NCBI RefSeq assembly: GCF_046250185.1
Contig: NZ_CP176469.1
Origin: Litorimonas sp046250185
GTDB taxonomy: Bacteria; Pseudomonadota; Alphaproteobacteria; Caulobacterales; Maricaulaceae
Direction: 5' to 3' (one strand)
Length of the DNA stretch: 64,000 nt
How positions within the stretch are numbered: position 1 is the first letter of the stretch; each line of letters opens with the position of its first letter. The notes beneath the pieces are model-generated. The model saw nothing but the letters and a program-made list of their open reading frames with translations. It made no database searches and was not told the DNA's origin. Both the position numbers and the translations under genes were made by a program. This document shows positions 25,929 to 34,517 of the stretch, piece by piece.

Positions 25929-26052
25929 GGGTCTCTCCGATTCGGTCTGTCTTTGGTTTATTGTCTTTCAATATATGGGGCGTATGCGCGCCCTTGGCAA
26001 GATGTCGCGGTAAGCGGGTTGAATTTTTGGTAAATAACCTCACATTGCACAC

Positions 26053-26619
26053 ATGACTGATCATCCAACATATGCAGGCCATATCCTGCTCGCGACCCCT
26101 GATATGGGTGACCCCCGATTCACAAAATCTGTGATCTATATTTGCTCGCACGATGCTAAAGGCGCGATGGGCATCATGATCAATAAGAGCGAGAAAGGTT
26201 TGCACCTGTCCGAGCTTCTGGAAAAGATCGACATTGAAGGCGATTTGCGCGTGGCTGATAGTCCTGTCCTATCGGGCGGGCCCGTTGACATTGACCGCGG
26301 CTTCGTTCTGCACAGTCCTGATTATTTCATCCCTGATGTTAGCTCAGAACTATCTGACACGCTGTCTATGACGGCCACAAAAGATGTTCTGCGAGCACTC
26401 GTCAGCGACGATTCTCCTGACAAGGCCATGCTCGCCGTGGGCTATGCTGGCTGGAGCGCGGGGCAGTTGGAGTCGGAAATTATGCAGAATGCGTGGTTAG
26501 TGACTGAGGCGGATGAAGCTTTAATCTTCGAGTCCGATCTGGATGGGAAGTGGACGAAAGCTCTATCAGGCATGGGCATAAGCCCTGAAATGTTGTCCCG
26601 TAGCGGCGGACGCGCTTAA
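26053..26619 (+). CDS. YqgE/AlgH family protein
   Basis: A 188-residue protein of the UPF0301 (YqgE/AlgH) family. The hallmark start GHILLATPDMGDPRFTKSVIYIC is present in two parts, with GIMINKS and SPVLSGGPVDIDRGFVLHSP further on, and later GYAGWSAGQLESEI. The fold is known but the biochemical role is uncertain; AlgH was first linked to alginate regulation in Pseudomonas. It has its own promoter region, shared with the divergent peroxiredoxin gene (124 bp). Confidence 0.93.
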   Translation: MTDHPTYAGHILLATPDMGDPRFTKSVIYICSHDAKGAMGIMINKSEKGLHLSELLEKIDIEGDLRVADSPVLSGGPVDIDRGFVLHSPDYFIPDVSSELSDTLSMTATKDVLRALVSDDSPDKAMLAVGYAGWSAGQLESEIMQNAWLVTEADEALIFESDLDGKWTKALSGMGISPEMLSRSGGRA

Positions 26620-26701
26620 GGCTGTAATCTCTCCGAAAGGTAAGGTGCGCGGGCGAAAGATCATCGCTAAGGCGGGGTCATACTCTCACGGAAAAAACCT
26701 C

Positions 26702-27280
26702 ATGCGACTTACCTTTTTATGTTCTCTCTCGCTTCTAGCTGCGATGATTGTCCCAAACTTCGCCCATGCGCAATATGCCCCGCGCGATGTTGAGCAGCTT
26801 CAAACGCGTGAAAAACCCAAGCGCGATGATCGCCCGAGCGGCCCTGTTACCGCCATCCGTCCAGGTGCGCTGCTGCTCGCGAGTTTTGATCAGAACGCAG
26901 ATTACAGCGTCCATTTGGTGGAGTTTCGGGCGGGTCAAGCCGCAGCTTTTACAGCCGCAGATACCGATGATAGCGGGAGTTTAAACCTGTTTGAGCTAGA
27001 AGCGTGGCGCGTCAAATCCCTCGGCTCGCTCTCGGCCCCGCCAGGGAATTTTGCTTTTGACCGCAATATCGATCAGGTCATTACACGCGTAGAATTTGAC
27101 GATGCCTTGCAGGAAATGTTTGATCGCGCTGATGATAATGATGACCAGATCGTTGAGTTTTCTGAGATGGTACGAGTGTTTTCCATGTCCCGTAACGGCC
27201 TTGAGGATCGCTCCGCTGAACGCGAGGTTCGGCCACAACGCGGCGAAGGGAGGCGTGGTGGACGGCGGATCGCGCCCTAA
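26702..27280 (+). CDS. EF-hand domain-containing secreted protein
   Basis: A 192-residue protein with a signal peptide (RLTFLCSLSLLAAMIVPNFA, cut after AHAQ) and two or three EF-hand-like calcium loops: DTDDSGSLNLFE, a degenerate DRNIDQVITRVE, and DDNDDQIVEFSE. The first and last keep the acidic positions 1, 3, 5 and 12. The C terminus is Arg/Gly-rich (RPQRGEGRRGGRRIAP). A periplasmic calcium-binding role is likely; the partner is unknown. A GTG at 26645 in frame would add 19 residues before the signal peptide, so the ATG at 26702 is preferred. It is convergent with the GNAT gene 12 bp away. Confidence 0.78.
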   Translation: MRLTFLCSLSLLAAMIVPNFAHAQYAPRDVEQLQTREKPKRDDRPSGPVTAIRPGALLLASFDQNADYSVHLVEFRAGQAAAFTAADTDDSGSLNLFELEAWRVKSLGSLSAPPGNFAFDRNIDQVITRVEFDDALQEMFDRADDNDDQIVEFSEMVRVFSMSRNGLEDRSAEREVRPQRGEGRRGGRRIAP

Positions 27281-27292
27281 TGGCTCGTTTGA

Positions 27293-27865
27293 TCAGTCCG
27301 CGCTGAGCTTGGCGTAGATTAGGTGATCGCGCCACTCCCCGTTGATTTTTAAATAGCCTCGCGCTCGGCCTTCATAAGTAAAACCAACTGCCTCCAACAC
27401 TTTGATGGAAGCCTCATTGTCTGGCTGCACAGCCGCTTCAACCCTGTGCAGACCGAGCTTCTCAAAGCAAAATGTCGTCGTTGATTTCACGGCGGCGCGA
27501 GCAAAACCTTGTCGCGCAAACCCCTCCCCGATCCAATAACCCAGCTTGGCCGACTGCGCCGACCCGCGTTCAATATGCGTGATATTGCAAGCTCCAATCA
27601 ACACATCTGTCCCCGCTCGAAACACATGAAAGGGATAGGCCGTATCTTTCGCGACCCATTTTTTCAGGCGGTTAAGGCGGGCTTTATAAAGGTTGCGGGA
27701 TAAATGCGCGTCCGTCCATTCTGGCTCCCACGGCATGAGATAATCTTGGTTGCGTGCGCGTAGATCTGCCCAGGCCTCATAATCTGCCCAGTTGGGATGG
27801 CGCAAGACAATCGCCCCACCAGCGGCCTGCGCTGTTAGGACTGTGTGTGTCCCCGGCGCCCTCAT
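27293..27865 (-). CDS. GNAT family N-acetyltransferase (RimJ-like)
   Basis: A 190-residue GNAT acetyltransferase resembling RimJ/RimL-type N-terminal acetyltransferases. The acetyl-CoA loop is in GYWIGEGFARQGFARAAVKS, and the C-terminal motif HRVEAAVQPDNEASIKVLEA with VGFTYEGRARGYLKING is typical. It likely acetylates a ribosomal protein or small-molecule amine using acetyl-CoA. The ATG at 27865 overlaps the surf1 stop (ATGA), which fixes this start over a longer in-frame option at 27949. It is the last gene of the cytochrome oxidase transcript. Confidence 0.9.
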   Translation of the reverse strand: MRAPGTHTVLTAQAAGGAIVLRHPNWADYEAWADLRARNQDYLMPWEPEWTDAHLSRNLYKARLNRLKKWVAKDTAYPFHVFRAGTDVLIGACNITHIERGSAQSAKLGYWIGEGFARQGFARAAVKSTTTFCFEKLGLHRVEAAVQPDNEASIKVLEAVGFTYEGRARGYLKINGEWRDHLIYAKLSAD

Positions 27866-28590
27866 CGCTTCACGCCCAACCGTCCAGCACGGAAATGGAT
27901 CAACAAATAAAAAATGATCAGCAGCCCCGCAAAGATAAACCATGTCCACATATAATCGCGGTGATTATTAGGAATATCAGGACGGAGGGGCGGAAGGTCT
28001 GTATCAATCTCGATTTTATGCTCATCCAGCCAAATTTCCATGCGGGTATTGTCGTCCGCCCAAAGGTCATTTTGGTTAAATGCAAACCAGCGATTAGTCT
28101 TGGGGTCAGGCTGCGCCTTTATGGTCTTTCCAAATCCTGAAGCCGCCTCTGGCGCTAGGCGGACATAGCCAGAGGACGCGCCGTCGGTATAAATAGCAGG
28201 GTCTAGGCGTTTGGTTGCAACTTCGGTTTCGCTCACACGCACAACCGTGCCCACATAGACCCGCACACCAGAATTCATCATGCGCATAAAGGCTCGCCAC
28301 GCCAGCCCCCCCTGCGCAGGATCGTAAACGTAATACCCATCGGCCCCAGCGACCATCTGTGTTTCAAACGCATAACGGCGAAAGTCGACGGGATCTCCCG
28401 CTTCCATTGCCACAACAACATCTGAAAGGCTCTTAAAGGCAGGCGCATCTGCAGCGGCTTCAACACTCGCCAGTAAGTCTGTCTTCCATTCCAGACGGTC
28501 TTTCTGCCAAAAGCCGAGCTTGAGCAGAAGCGCCAAGCCTAGAACGGCAAAGACAGTGAGCCACGGCATAGGTTTGAATGACAGCTTCAT
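27862..28590 (-). CDS. SURF1 family cytochrome oxidase biogenesis protein
   Basis: A 242-residue inner-membrane protein with the two-helix SURF1 layout: an N-terminal helix (LTVFAVLGLALLLKLGFWQ) directly followed by the WQKDRLEWK motif, a large periplasmic domain, and a C-terminal helix (MWTWFIFAGLLIIFYLLIHF). SURF1 assists heme a insertion into subunit I. Its position after ctaE and DUF983 supports this role. It begins 4 bp after the DUF983 gene and ends in an ATGA overlap with the acetyltransferase gene. Confidence 0.9.
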   Translation of the reverse strand: MKLSFKPMPWLTVFAVLGLALLLKLGFWQKDRLEWKTDLLASVEAAADAPAFKSLSDVVVAMEAGDPVDFRRYAFETQMVAGADGYYVYDPAQGGLAWRAFMRMMNSGVRVYVGTVVRVSETEVATKRLDPAIYTDGASSGYVRLAPEAASGFGKTIKAQPDPKTNRWFAFNQNDLWADDNTRMEIWLDEHKIEIDTDLPPLRPDIPNNHRDYMWTWFIFAGLLIIFYLLIHFRAGRLGVKR

Positions 28591-28594
28591 GAGT

Positions 28595-28978
28595 TTATTG
28601 TTTCATGTCTTTCGCAGGAACTTCACGCGCATTGCGGCGCCAAGCCGTGTTAAACATCACCCCGCGTAGCTTCCGCAATAAAAAGAGGCAGAGACCAATG
28701 ATGACTGGCCCCCAGATCAGAAGCTCTAGCCACATCGGCACACCTGTCACCATTTGAAAAGCGATGGCCATCGGGATAATCACAATCAAGACGGCAAACA
28801 TGGCAAAGAAAGCTGGCCCGTCGCCCGCGTCTTCATCTCGGAAATCCGTGCCGCAGGCCTCGCATTCCTCTTGGAATTTCAGGAAACCCTTGAACAGATT
28901 GCCTTCACCACAGGCAGGGCACCGGCCCCGAAGGCCAGTTTGAACGGGAGAGAGGCGACGCCGACGCGCCACGGTCAA
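28595..28978 (-). CDS. DUF983 domain-containing protein
   Basis: A 127-residue protein with an N-terminal zinc-ribbon pair (RCPACGEGNLF and CEACGTDF), then DAGDGPAFFAMFAVLIVIIP and a second helix, the complete DUF983 pattern. The family has no proven function but is found almost invariably between ctaE and surf1 in alphaproteobacterial oxidase operons, so an oxidase assembly role is inferred from position. It starts 9 bp downstream of ctaE. Confidence 0.9.
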   Translation of the reverse strand: MTVARRRRLSPVQTGLRGRCPACGEGNLFKGFLKFQEECEACGTDFRDEDAGDGPAFFAMFAVLIVIIPMAIAFQMVTGVPMWLELLIWGPVIIGLCLFLLRKLRGVMFNTAWRRNAREVPAKDMKQ

Positions 28979-28987
28979 ACCTCGCCC

Positions 28988-29923
28988 TTACGGGGCGAGA
29001 ATGACATAGACAAAGGCGAACAAGAATAGCCAGACGACATCAACGAAGTGCCAATACCAAGCCGCTGCTTCGAGGCCGAAATGCTTTTCTGGCTTCATAC
29101 CGCCGCGCATCACCCGCGCCCAACAGACGAGCAAGAAGATCGCACCGATCAGAACGTGTAGACCATGGAAGCCGGTCGCGAGGAAGAAGGCCGAGCCGAA
29201 CGAGTCTGTTGAAAGCCAAGGATAACCCTCTTCGCGGCCGTGAAATAACTCCATATATTCATAGGCTTGAACACCGATGAAGAAGAAGCCGAGCGCAACC
29301 GTCAGGCCCAAACCCCACTTGGCGCCTTTACGGTCACCGTGGATCAAGGCGTGATGCCCCCACGTCACAGTACAGCCAGACAGTAACAGGATCAGCGTGT
29401 TCATTAGCGGCAAATGCCACGGATCTACGGCTTTAATACCTGGCGCCATAGAGTCAGCATAGGCTGAGGCATTTTCCAGAATGTCTTGGTTCCAGCCAGC
29501 CCGCATTTTATGGAACAGACCAATTTCGAAAAACATCCAGAACCAACCGACGAAGAACATCGCTTCTTGCATGATAAACATGATCATGCCGTAGCGCAGG
29601 CCAATATCAACGACAGGTGTATGATCGCCCGCAGCCGACTCACGCGCCACATCGCGCCACCAACCAAACATCACATAGGCCGCAAAAAAGACTCCCAAGA
29701 CCAAAATGATCCAACCGCCAGATGCGCCTTCTTTACCTTGGATTGTGTCCAAACCTTTGGCAAAGAAAAACTCCATCATGGGACTTTCGCCCGTGCGAGG
29801 AACGAGACCTGCAAAAAACGACACCATGCCAAGGCCCCAGATAAGGGCGGCTAGGCCAGAAAGGAAAGGCCACGGGCTAGGTGGAATGAGGTGATAGTCG
29901 TGTTCGACGGCGTGTCCGGCCAT
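28988..29923 (-). CDS. ctaE: Cytochrome c oxidase subunit III
   Basis: An integral subunit of the aa3-type oxidase (311 residues, about seven helices). Recognised stretches are YHLIPPSPWPFLSGLAALIW, GMIMFIMQEAMFFVGWFWMF (with the conserved acidic residue), TGFHGLHVLIGAIFLL and the C-terminal WYWHFVDVVWLFLFAFVYVI. Subunit III binds lipids and stabilises turnover. An insertion of about 30 residues (GLFHKMRAGWNQDILENASA) between early helices is usual for alphaproteobacteria. An AAGGGA ribosome-binding site precedes the ATG; a 105-bp spacer separates it from ctaG. Confidence 0.96.
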   Translation of the reverse strand: MAGHAVEHDYHLIPPSPWPFLSGLAALIWGLGMVSFFAGLVPRTGESPMMEFFFAKGLDTIQGKEGASGGWIILVLGVFFAAYVMFGWWRDVARESAAGDHTPVVDIGLRYGMIMFIMQEAMFFVGWFWMFFEIGLFHKMRAGWNQDILENASAYADSMAPGIKAVDPWHLPLMNTLILLLSGCTVTWGHHALIHGDRKGAKWGLGLTVALGFFFIGVQAYEYMELFHGREEGYPWLSTDSFGSAFFLATGFHGLHVLIGAIFLLVCWARVMRGGMKPEKHFGLEAAAWYWHFVDVVWLFLFAFVYVILAP

Positions 29924-30028
29924 GATATTCGTCCCTTTTGTCGCGATCCCGCCATTATGTCAGCGAGATTCTGCGCATATATGTGTGCGGTATAACCAAG
30001 CAGACCCTCGCCCGCAATATCGGTTTTC

Positions 30029-30601
30029 CTAGTTTAAAGTCTCAACACCGCTAGAAGCAGCTTTTTTTGTGGCATCAGTCTGATTTCCACTCTCAAAGAA
30101 TGTGTAGCTCAGGGTAATTTCTTTGACGTCTGATAAGCGGTCATCATCATTGAGTTGTGGGTCAACAAAGAACAAGACAGGCAGTGGCATTTCCTGCCCC
30201 GGTTGCAATGTCACCTCTTCGAAACAAAAGCAGTCAGTCTTGATGAAAAACGGCGCCGCTTTGATCGGTGTGACGTTGAAGTTTGCGATACCCGTGATTG
30301 GCACAGGGCTCGTGTTTTTAGCAGTGTAATATGCCAGTCCCGAGGCGCCGAGATTGACCGTCATATCGCGTTGATCAGGAATAAATTTCCATGGCAACCC
30401 GCTGGCGGTATTGGAGTCGAATTTCACAACGACTGTCCGGTCGATCACTTCTGAGAGGTTTTCTTCCGCAACGCGCGTCGTGCCAGCGTAGCCGGTTACT
30501 TTGCAGAACGTGTCATAGAGCGGGTCAGACGCAAAGCCGAGGCCGAGCATGCCAATGGCGACGCCCGTCAAAATCTTCAGAGTCTTGGTGTTCGATCCCA
30601 T
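30029..30601 (-). CDS. ctaG: Cytochrome c oxidase assembly protein CtaG/Cox11
   Basis: A 190-residue copper chaperone that delivers copper to the CuB site of subunit I. One N-terminal helix (TLKILTGVAIGMLGLGFASD) anchors a periplasmic domain containing YDTFCKVTGYAGTTR, the copper-binding KTDCFCFEE motif, and LPVLFFVDP. The length and motifs match alphaproteobacterial Cox11. It lies 32 bp downstream of the small CoxF-like ORF in the oxidase operon. Confidence 0.95.
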   Translation of the reverse strand: MGSNTKTLKILTGVAIGMLGLGFASDPLYDTFCKVTGYAGTTRVAEENLSEVIDRTVVVKFDSNTASGLPWKFIPDQRDMTVNLGASGLAYYTAKNTSPVPITGIANFNVTPIKAAPFFIKTDCFCFEEVTLQPGQEMPLPVLFFVDPQLNDDDRLSDVKEITLSYTFFESGNQTDATKKAASSGVETLN

Positions 30602-30633
30602 GCCTGACGTCCTTTCTCTAGCCTGTGTCCAGT

Positions 30634-30780
30634 TTATCCGCGCAAAACCATTGTTACGAATATAAAAATCATAAAGGTCAGAAGCCCGACTGCCAATGCG
30701 ATATTGCGCCGCGAGCGGGCTTTTAACTCGGCGGGTGTTGGCTCAACAAAATTAGTGGGTGTGTCGCGATATTCTCTCAT
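30634..30780 (-). CDS. Small CoxF-like membrane protein of the oxidase operon
   Basis: A 48-residue ORF, easily missed because of its length. It starts at an ATG that overlaps the ctaB stop (ATGA) and reads MREYRDTPTNFVEPTPAELK, then ARSRRNIALA and a hydrophobic helix VGLLTFMIFIFVTMVLRG. The layout of a short polar segment, a basic cluster and one membrane helix, located between ctaB and ctaG, matches the small CoxF-type ORF found at this place in other alphaproteobacteria. A helper role in oxidase assembly is inferred from position; no residue-level function is known. Confidence 0.8.
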   Translation of the reverse strand: MREYRDTPTNFVEPTPAELKARSRRNIALAVGLLTFMIFIFVTMVLRG

Positions 30781-31793
30781 GCGCCAAATCCTTTCAACAA
30801 TCCCTCAGCCGCCAATACGCCGAATAGCGCGAAGAGGTATAAGATAGAGTAGAAAAACAAATTGCGGGCTGCGCGGTCACCTTGCGTCACGGCATAAAGC
30901 GAAGCCTCGTCGGCCGCGTCTTTTTTCTCGCCTGCGCGCGATTTCCAGACTTTGAACGCCAACGCCAAGAAGCCTAGATTTAACAGGACTGCAGCCACGG
31001 CATAAAGCGTGCCGCCCATACCCGTGGCGATCGGCGCGAGTGTCACAGCGGTCAAAATCACGCTATAGATCATAATTTGCAGACGGGTCGATTTAGGCCC
31101 CGCGACATTCGGCATCATAGGAATACCGACCTTGCCGTAATCCCCAGCCTTATAAAGCGCGAGTGCCCAAAAATGCGGGGGCGTCCACATGAAGGTGATC
31201 ATGAACAGCAAAACACTATCGAGCGTGATAGACCCTGTGACTGCGGCGTAGCCGATCATAGGCGGGAACGCACCCGCTGCGCCGCCAATCACGATATTTT
31301 GCGGCGTGCTACGCTTTAGCCACATCGTGTAGATCACAAGATAAAAGAAAATTGTGAACGCGAGAAGTCCAGCCGCCACGAGATTGGATGCAATATAGAG
31401 CATCCAGACGGAGGCGATACTCACTGCCAAACCGAAACCAAGCGCGGCCCGAGGGGCCATTTTGCCTTGGGGAATGGGGCGCTTCTTGGTGCGGCTCATT
31501 TGTGCGTCAATATCGGCGTCATACCACATGTTCAGAGCGCCAGAGGCTCCTGCCCCTGCGGCAATGCAAATGATTGAGGCAATCGCGCTCCAAAGCGGCA
31601 AACTCCCTGGCGCGAGGACCAGTCCCGCCCAAGCTGTAAAGACGACAAGGCTCATAACGCGGGGCTTCATGAGCGCAAAATAATCGCGCGGTTCAGCCAG
31701 TGACAAACCCGACGCTGGCGCTAGGCCAGACGTGTTGAAGGCCGCATCAATCGATACGGCCTCCCCTAATGTGTTATGAGACGAAGAGGTCAC
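30777..31793 (-). CDS. ctaB: Heme o synthase (protoheme IX farnesyltransferase)
   Basis: A UbiA-superfamily prenyltransferase (338 residues) that adds a farnesyl group to heme b to give heme o for oxidase subunit I. The first Asp-rich motif is in LNMWYDADIDAQMSRTKKRP (NxxxDxxxD). Further motifs are FALMKPRVMSLVVFTAWAGL, MIGYAAVTGS and TPPHFWALALYKAGDYGKVG. About eight helices are visible. The start codon is GTG, placed immediately after the ctaD stop. The stop overlaps the next small ORF by ATGA. Confidence 0.95.
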   Translation of the reverse strand: MTSSSHNTLGEAVSIDAAFNTSGLAPASGLSLAEPRDYFALMKPRVMSLVVFTAWAGLVLAPGSLPLWSAIASIICIAAGAGASGALNMWYDADIDAQMSRTKKRPIPQGKMAPRAALGFGLAVSIASVWMLYIASNLVAAGLLAFTIFFYLVIYTMWLKRSTPQNIVIGGAAGAFPPMIGYAAVTGSITLDSVLLFMITFMWTPPHFWALALYKAGDYGKVGIPMMPNVAGPKSTRLQIMIYSVILTAVTLAPIATGMGGTLYAVAAVLLNLGFLALAFKVWKSRAGEKKDAADEASLYAVTQGDRAARNLFFYSILYLFALFGVLAAEGLLKGFGA

Positions 31794-33431
31794 TTAGTGC
31801 TTTTCTGTCTCCTCAATACGCGGCAGCGTATTGAAAATGTGGAAAGGGGGTGGGCTTGGCAATGTCCACTCCAATGTCGTCGCGCCCTCGCCCCAGTAAT
31901 TGTCTTCGGCCTTGCGGCGGACAATGAAGGCTTCCAGCAGCATCAGGAAGAAGAAAGCCACACCTGCGAGGGTGATATAGGCACCAAAGGACGACACTTC
32001 GTTCCAGAATGTAAACGCTTCAGGATAATCCACATAACGACGCGGCATACCGTTCAGGCCCAAGAAATGTTGTGGGAAGAAGATCACGTTCACGCCGATA
32101 AAGAATAGCCAGAAATGAGCGGCGGCAAGCCACTTATTATACAGCACGCCAAACATTTTACCGAACCAGTAGTAGAAGCCACAGAAGATACCAAATACGG
32201 CGCCCATAGACAGCACGTAATGGAAGTGAGCCACGACATAGTAAGTATCATGTAGGTAAGTATCGACACCCGCATTGGCGAGCATCACGCCTGTCACACC
32301 ACCGACAACAAAAAGGAAGATAAACGCAATCGCCCACTGCATCGGGATAGAGTAACGGATCGACCCGCCCCACATCGTCGCGAGCCATGAGAAGATTTTA
32401 ACCCCTGTTGGCACGGCAATAATCATTGTCGCCGCCAAGAAATAAGCCTTCAAATTCACGTCCATGCCGACTGTATACATGTGGTGAGCCCACACGACGA
32501 AGCCAACAACGCCAATCGCGACCATGGCATAGGCCATACCGAGATAACCGAAGATCGGCTTTCTGGAGAAGGTTGAGATCACGTGAGAGACAATACCAAA
32601 GGCCGGCAGGATCATGATGTAAACTTCAGGGTGACCGAAGAACCAGAATAGATGCTGGAACATTTGCGGGTCGCCACCGCGAGCAGGGTCAAAGAAGCCT
32701 GTGCCGCCGTCAATACGGTCTGTGAACAACATGAACAAGGCCGCTGCAAGAACAGGAAGCGCAAGGAGCAGCAGGAATGCTGTGACCAAGACTGACCACG
32801 CAAACAAAGGCATTTTATGCATTGTCATGCCAGGCGCACGCATGTTCAGGATTGTCGTAATGAAGTTAATCGCACCAAAGATGGACGAGAAACCCGCCGC
32901 CAATAGGCCGATAATAATGAAGTCAAATGACGGCCCTGGTGAGCCAGTCGTCGAGAGCGGTGGATACATCACCCAACTACCCCCAAAGCCATCGCCTTCT
33001 GCCGCTCCAGGCACAAAGAAACTGATCAAAAGACAGATCAAAGCTGTAGGCAGAAGCCAGAATGAGAGGTTGTTCATGCGCGGGAACGCCATATCAGGCG
33101 CACCAATCATAATCGGCACAAACCAGTTACCAAAGCCCCCAATAAGGGCCGGCATGACCATAAAGAAGATCATGATCAAACCATGCATCGACACGAAAAC
33201 AAGGTATTGATGCTCGCTTGAAAAGAATTGAATACCGGGCGCGGCCAGCTCCATCCGCATCATAAATGAGAGGAAACCACCGATCAGGCCGGAAATAATA
33301 CCAAAGATCAGGTAAAGCGTGCCGATGTCTTTATGGTTGGTCGAATAGAACCAACGCGCAAAGAAGCCGGGCTTGTCATCATGCGCATCACCTGCGCCGT
33401 AACCACCTGTGCTGTCAGGAATAGCAACCAT
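31794..33431 (-). CDS. ctaD: Cytochrome c oxidase subunit I
   Basis: The catalytic heme-copper subunit (545 residues, twelve helices) of the aa3-type oxidase, reducing oxygen and pumping protons. It has WFYSTNHKDIGTLYLIFGII, the heme-ligand helix around MHGLIMIFFMVMPALIGGFG, the CuB/His-Tyr region WFFGHPEVYIMILPAFGIVS, VWAHHMYTVGMDV and HDTYYVVAHFHYVLSMGAVF. These hold the six metal-ligand histidines and the crosslinked tyrosine. This is an A-type enzyme from the PEVY motif. An AGAGGA ribosome-binding site precedes the ATG; ctaC lies 12 bp upstream. Confidence 0.98.
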   Translation of the reverse strand: MVAIPDSTGGYGAGDAHDDKPGFFARWFYSTNHKDIGTLYLIFGIISGLIGGFLSFMMRMELAAPGIQFFSSEHQYLVFVSMHGLIMIFFMVMPALIGGFGNWFVPIMIGAPDMAFPRMNNLSFWLLPTALICLLISFFVPGAAEGDGFGGSWVMYPPLSTTGSPGPSFDFIIIGLLAAGFSSIFGAINFITTILNMRAPGMTMHKMPLFAWSVLVTAFLLLLALPVLAAALFMLFTDRIDGGTGFFDPARGGDPQMFQHLFWFFGHPEVYIMILPAFGIVSHVISTFSRKPIFGYLGMAYAMVAIGVVGFVVWAHHMYTVGMDVNLKAYFLAATMIIAVPTGVKIFSWLATMWGGSIRYSIPMQWAIAFIFLFVVGGVTGVMLANAGVDTYLHDTYYVVAHFHYVLSMGAVFGIFCGFYYWFGKMFGVLYNKWLAAAHFWLFFIGVNVIFFPQHFLGLNGMPRRYVDYPEAFTFWNEVSSFGAYITLAGVAFFFLMLLEAFIVRRKAEDNYWGEGATTLEWTLPSPPPFHIFNTLPRIEETEKH

Positions 33432-33442
33432 TATATCGTCCT

Positions 33443-34324
33443 CTACTTCTGAGCTGCAGTAATCACACCGCCGCCCATATTATTAGATGTTGGTGCGTCA
33501 AGGCTGGCAGTTTGCGTTGTGAATTCGCCGTCATTGGCGATCCACTGTGCAAATTCTGCTTTACTCACGGCTTTGACTTCGATCGGCATGAAGTAATGCT
33601 TCGCACCGCAAATTTCTGAACACTGTCCGTAGAACGTGCCTTCTTTTGTGACTTCGAACCAAGTCTCGTTGATGATGCCTGGAACTGCGTCCATTTTCAC
33701 GCCAAAGCTCGGCATCGCCCAGCTATGCATATTATTCACAGATGTCACGAGAACTTTGATCTTGGTATCGACTGGCACAACGAGCGCGGCGTCTGTCGCG
33801 AGAAGATATGGCACGCCAGCTTCTTTCGCCGCCGTTTGGTCGAGCGGATTAGACACAAAGCTATCGACATTTTCGTAGTCGGGATAAGAATATTCCCAGT
33901 TCCACGTATTCCCGACGGCCTTCACTGTCATTTCTGTCTCTGGCAAGCGGTCCTGCATATACAGTAGCTGCATACTCGGCACGACCATGACAAGGAGGAT
34001 TAGCACGGGCACAATCGTCCAGACGACTTCAATCATTGTATTGTGCGAGGTCTTGGACGGCACAGGGTTCGCTTTTTCGCGGAAACGGATCATGATGTAG
34101 AGTAACAACACGGTCACGAATGCGACAATGCCGCAAATGATGTAGAACACCAGATTGTGAACACGAGTCAGTTCATCCATCACAGGTGTGGCTGAATCTT
34201 GCAGCCAATACCCTTTTTCGACAGGTTTACCGAGGGAATCTTGCGCCATCACGGACGCGCTCATAAGGAGGGACGCAGCTGCGCCTCCGACCAATGAGCC
34301 AATATTAGGGCGTTTGAAACGCAT
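33443..34324 (-). CDS. ctaC: Cytochrome c oxidase subunit II
   Basis: A 293-residue subunit carrying the CuA centre that accepts electrons from cytochrome c. It has a signal peptide (cut near VMAQDSLG), two membrane helices, then the cupredoxin domain with YSYPDYENVDSF, MHSWAMPSFGVKMDAVPG and the CuA site GQCSEICGAKHYFMPIEV (two Cys, His, Met). The C terminus has a short Ser/Thr/Asn-rich extension. It is the first gene of the oxidase operon, and the 184-bp spacer to divergent tldD should hold its promoter, which I could not fix with confidence. Confidence 0.97.
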   Translation of the reverse strand: MRFKRPNIGSLVGGAAASLLMSASVMAQDSLGKPVEKGYWLQDSATPVMDELTRVHNLVFYIICGIVAFVTVLLLYIMIRFREKANPVPSKTSHNTMIEVVWTIVPVLILLVMVVPSMQLLYMQDRLPETEMTVKAVGNTWNWEYSYPDYENVDSFVSNPLDQTAAKEAGVPYLLATDAALVVPVDTKIKVLVTSVNNMHSWAMPSFGVKMDAVPGIINETWFEVTKEGTFYGQCSEICGAKHYFMPIEVKAVSKAEFAQWIANDGEFTTQTASLDAPTSNNMGGGVITAAQK

Positions 34325-34517
34325 GAAAGCCTCTTTAATTTCTCTTCGCGCACGTCTGCGGCGAATGTTGCGTGGTCTATATATGGCGACGCCCCAACAA
34401 AACAGGGGTGTTTTGCGGCGCGGATTGTCGCATTGTTGCTTCCAAAGGAAGACTCTAGCGGTTGTTTATCCTGCTAAAACCCCTAGATAAAGCCTTCAAT
34501 TATAAAAAGTGTCACTT

